DNA of 7,920 nucleotides from Ardenticatenales bacterium. GTDB taxonomy: Bacteria; Chloroflexota; Anaerolineae; Ardenticatenales; Ardenticatenaceae. Below, piece after piece: positions 6,455 to 7,920 of this stretch; position 1 is the first letter of the stretch; each line of letters begins with the position of its first letter. The position numbers and the translations under genes are program-made. The notes beneath the pieces are model-generated. The model was not told the origin of the DNA and did not search any database. It saw only the letters and a list, made by a program, of their open reading frames with translations. The stretch spans positions 1 through 7,920 of the forward strand of contig JACCSL010000958.1 in assembly GCA_013812995.1 (NCBI GenBank), given 5' to 3'.

Positions 6455-7920
6455 TTACGCCGGGGCGAGAAGTTGGCTGTCAAGTGCGCGCAGGTAGAGC
6501 GTGGGAATGCCCCACTCGATGGAGACCGCCGCCTGCCGGGTCAGGGCACGCCGCGCGCAGATCACCGCCTCCTCGATGGTGTAGCCGCTGGCCAGCGCCT
6601 CGTAGAACTCGCGGGAGAACTCTACCGCCGCCTCGTCCTTGATGAGATGCTGCATCGCCAGCACCGCTGGGATGCCCTCGCGCATGAGCGTGGCCGCTGT
6701 GCTGGCAAGCGGCGTGCTGCCGCTCCCGGTGGCGCTCTCGCAGGCGTTCAGCACCGCCAGCCGCAGGTCGTTGTCCGAGAGCAACTGCCCCAACTCCTCC
6801 GCCCGCACCGGGACACTGCTGCCCTCCTCGTCTACCAGCATGATGAACCCCTCCTGCCGCACCTCGTCGAAGCCTCCGTGGCCGATGAAATGGAAGATAT
6901 GCCAGGGACCATTACGCATCGCCGTGGCGAGCGCGTCCCAGCTTCCCGTCTCCAGCCAGTGTAATTCCGCGCGCTGCTCGTCCAGCAGGCGCGCGAGCGC
7001 CTCCTCAATCACGGCTTTTTCCTGCTCGATCTGGAGCGACTCACTCTCTGCCGGAGAGGCGATCAGGCCGAGAATACGCAGCGGGGCTTTCTCCACCCGC
7101 AACGGGAGGCGGCGACTGAGACGGCTGATCTCGCGGATGATGGAGCTACTTTCCCGGCGAAGCGAGAGATAGGAGGGGCTGAACGTGTCATAGAGCAGCT
7201 CCCAGGAGAGCATTGCCAGCGCCGGGTCTGCGATGCTCAGGATGAGTCGCAGGCGGCGCTTCTGCTCGCTGGCCTGAAAATGCGCGAGCGTGTAGAGCCG
7301 CCCGATGTCCTGGGGAGCCAGAAACGTCTCGAAGAGGTCGCGCCCGAAGCTTTCCGCCAGCTTCTCCTCGCTGCGGTCCAGCTGCGACCTGGAAAAGAGC
7401 GCTTGCACCTGCTCGACCCGCTCCGTTAATTTCTGCACCACCGAGACCTTCACCGCGCCCCAGCCATCGCCCAGCTCGGAGTCTACCTTGATGGCATAGT
7501 AATGACCGATGCGACCGCTGATCCCGATGCGTAACTCGATGGGGGAGGAGCGCGCCTCCCCAGCCATCTCGCTGCTGTCGCTGGTCGGGGGAAGGCCCCG
7601 GCCACGCTCTTCCCGCTCACGGATCCAACTCCCCATTCGTTCAAAATACTCCTGCACCGAGGTACTGTCCCCGGGCATTTTCAGCGTTGTCTCGTCGATG
7701 GAGCGCGGGGTCATGCTCGCCGCGTTCCACCGGCTCAGGCCGATGTATTCCTGCCGCCGGATGAAAAAGCGCGAGGCTTTGCCCTGCTGCGTGGCATGGC
7801 GGATATGGTTCAGGATGCTGGCGAAGAGTGTATTGGCCGACACTTCGGGGAGTAGTTCGGCGAGGCGCTGATAATGCAGCGGCTCCTCCTGCGCCTGCTC
7901 ATCCAGCAGCCGCTCTACCG
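6455..7920 (-). CDS. CHAT-domain (caspase-like) protein with N-terminal HARE-HTH-like domain, 5' end outside window
   Basis: The frame is open to the window edge, so the GTG at 7843 is internal and the start lies beyond 7920; 487 residues are visible, numbered here from the codon at 7918. Residues 1-64 (EEPLHYQRLAEL, then GKASRFFIRRQEYIGLSRW) resemble a HARE-HTH domain, a winged helix found in RNA polymerase delta and fused to restriction enzymes. A polar linker (about 65-124) follows. Residues about 125-275 match the usual region ahead of CHAT domains (SIADPALAMLSWELLYD). The CHAT domain covers about 280-480, with catalytic His347 in HFIGHGG, Cys393 in LNACESATGSG and the C-terminal EWGIPTLYLRA. 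CHAT proteins are relatives of caspases and separases; many act as proteases in bacterial conflict or regulated cell death. The dyad is intact, so peptidase activity is plausible. No substrate such as a gasdermin is seen. It is transcribed in the same direction as the operon downstream but is separated from it by 473 bp and a large inverted repeat. Confidence 0.92.
   Translation of the reverse strand, partial: VERLLDEQAQEEPLHYQRLAELLPEVSANTLFASILNHIRHATQQGKASRFFIRRQEYIGLSRWNAASMTPRSIDETTLKMPGDSTSVQEYFERMGSWIREREERGRGLPPTSDSSEMAGEARSSPIELRIGISGRIGHYYAIKVDSELGDGWGAVKVSVVQKLTERVEQVQALFSRSQLDRSEEKLAESFGRDLFETFLAPQDIGRLYTLAHFQASEQKRRLRLILSIADPALAMLSWELLYDTFSPSYLSLRRESSSIIREISRLSRRLPLRVEKAPLRILGLIASPAESESLQIEQEKAVIEEALARLLDEQRAELHWLETGSWDALATAMRNGPWHIFHFIGHGGFDEVRQEGFIMLVDEEGSSVPVRAEELGQLLSDNDLRLAVLNACESATGSGSTPLASTAATLMREGIPAVLAMQHLIKDEAAVEFSREFYEALASGYTIEEAVICARRALTRQAAVSIEWGIPTLYLRALDSQLLAPA

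Noticed and set aside
6389..6964. Plus-strand frame of 191 codons starting in the inverted repeat and running antisense to the CHAT gene
   Set aside because: It begins inside repeat DNA and then mirrors the CHAT coding strand; the composition is shadow-like.
7841..7843. GTG as the start of the CHAT gene
   Set aside because: The frame stays open to the window edge and the upstream residues complete a HARE-HTH-like domain, so this is an internal valine.

Overview
The window is GC-rich bacterial DNA holding five protein-coding genes, two of them cut by the window edges. No RNA gene, insertion sequence or CRISPR array is visible. The mix of a type I restriction subunit, a two-domain KaiC-like ATPase paired with a PAS histidine kinase, and a caspase-like CHAT protein is typical of accessory regions in large-genome environmental bacteria. 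Chloroflexota (for example Ktedonobacteria) is my best guess. That guess rests on gene content and GC only, and is weak.

Layout: (1) bases 1-2523, plus strand, the C-terminal ~840 residues of HsdR, the nuclease/translocase subunit of a type I restriction enzyme; its start lies before the window. (2) bases 5981 down to 2590, minus strand, a tightly packed three-gene operon converging on hsdR. In transcription order it encodes a 152-residue helical protein of unknown function, a 564-residue KaiC-like tandem RecA ATPase (ATGA overlap with the gene before), and a 411-residue soluble PAS-HisKA-HATPase histidine kinase whose ribosome binding site lies in the last codons of the ATPase gene. (3) bases 5982-6454, a 473-bp gap with no convincing gene, containing a weak promoter candidate for the operon and a striking nested inverted repeat built from a CGTAAT/ATTACG hexamer. 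(4) bases 7920 down to 6455, minus strand, the C-terminal 487 residues of a CHAT-domain protease-like protein with an intact His/Cys dyad. Its N-terminal visible part looks like a HARE-HTH DNA-binding domain.

How the genes may work together: the ATPase, the kinase and the small protein are very probably co-translated and form one signalling module, loosely parallel to KaiC-kinase pairing in cyanobacteria. However, the ATPase lacks one of the two clock phosphorylation residues and the usual catalytic glutamate of its first domain, so a clock role is doubtful. HsdR and the CHAT protein flank this module. Both families are used in defence or conflict, so the region may be part of a defence or regulatory island, but this is inferred from adjacency only. 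The most unusual items are the apparent HARE-HTH/CHAT fusion, the degenerate KaiC-like protein with a winged-helix-like tail, and the hexamer-based inverted repeat.
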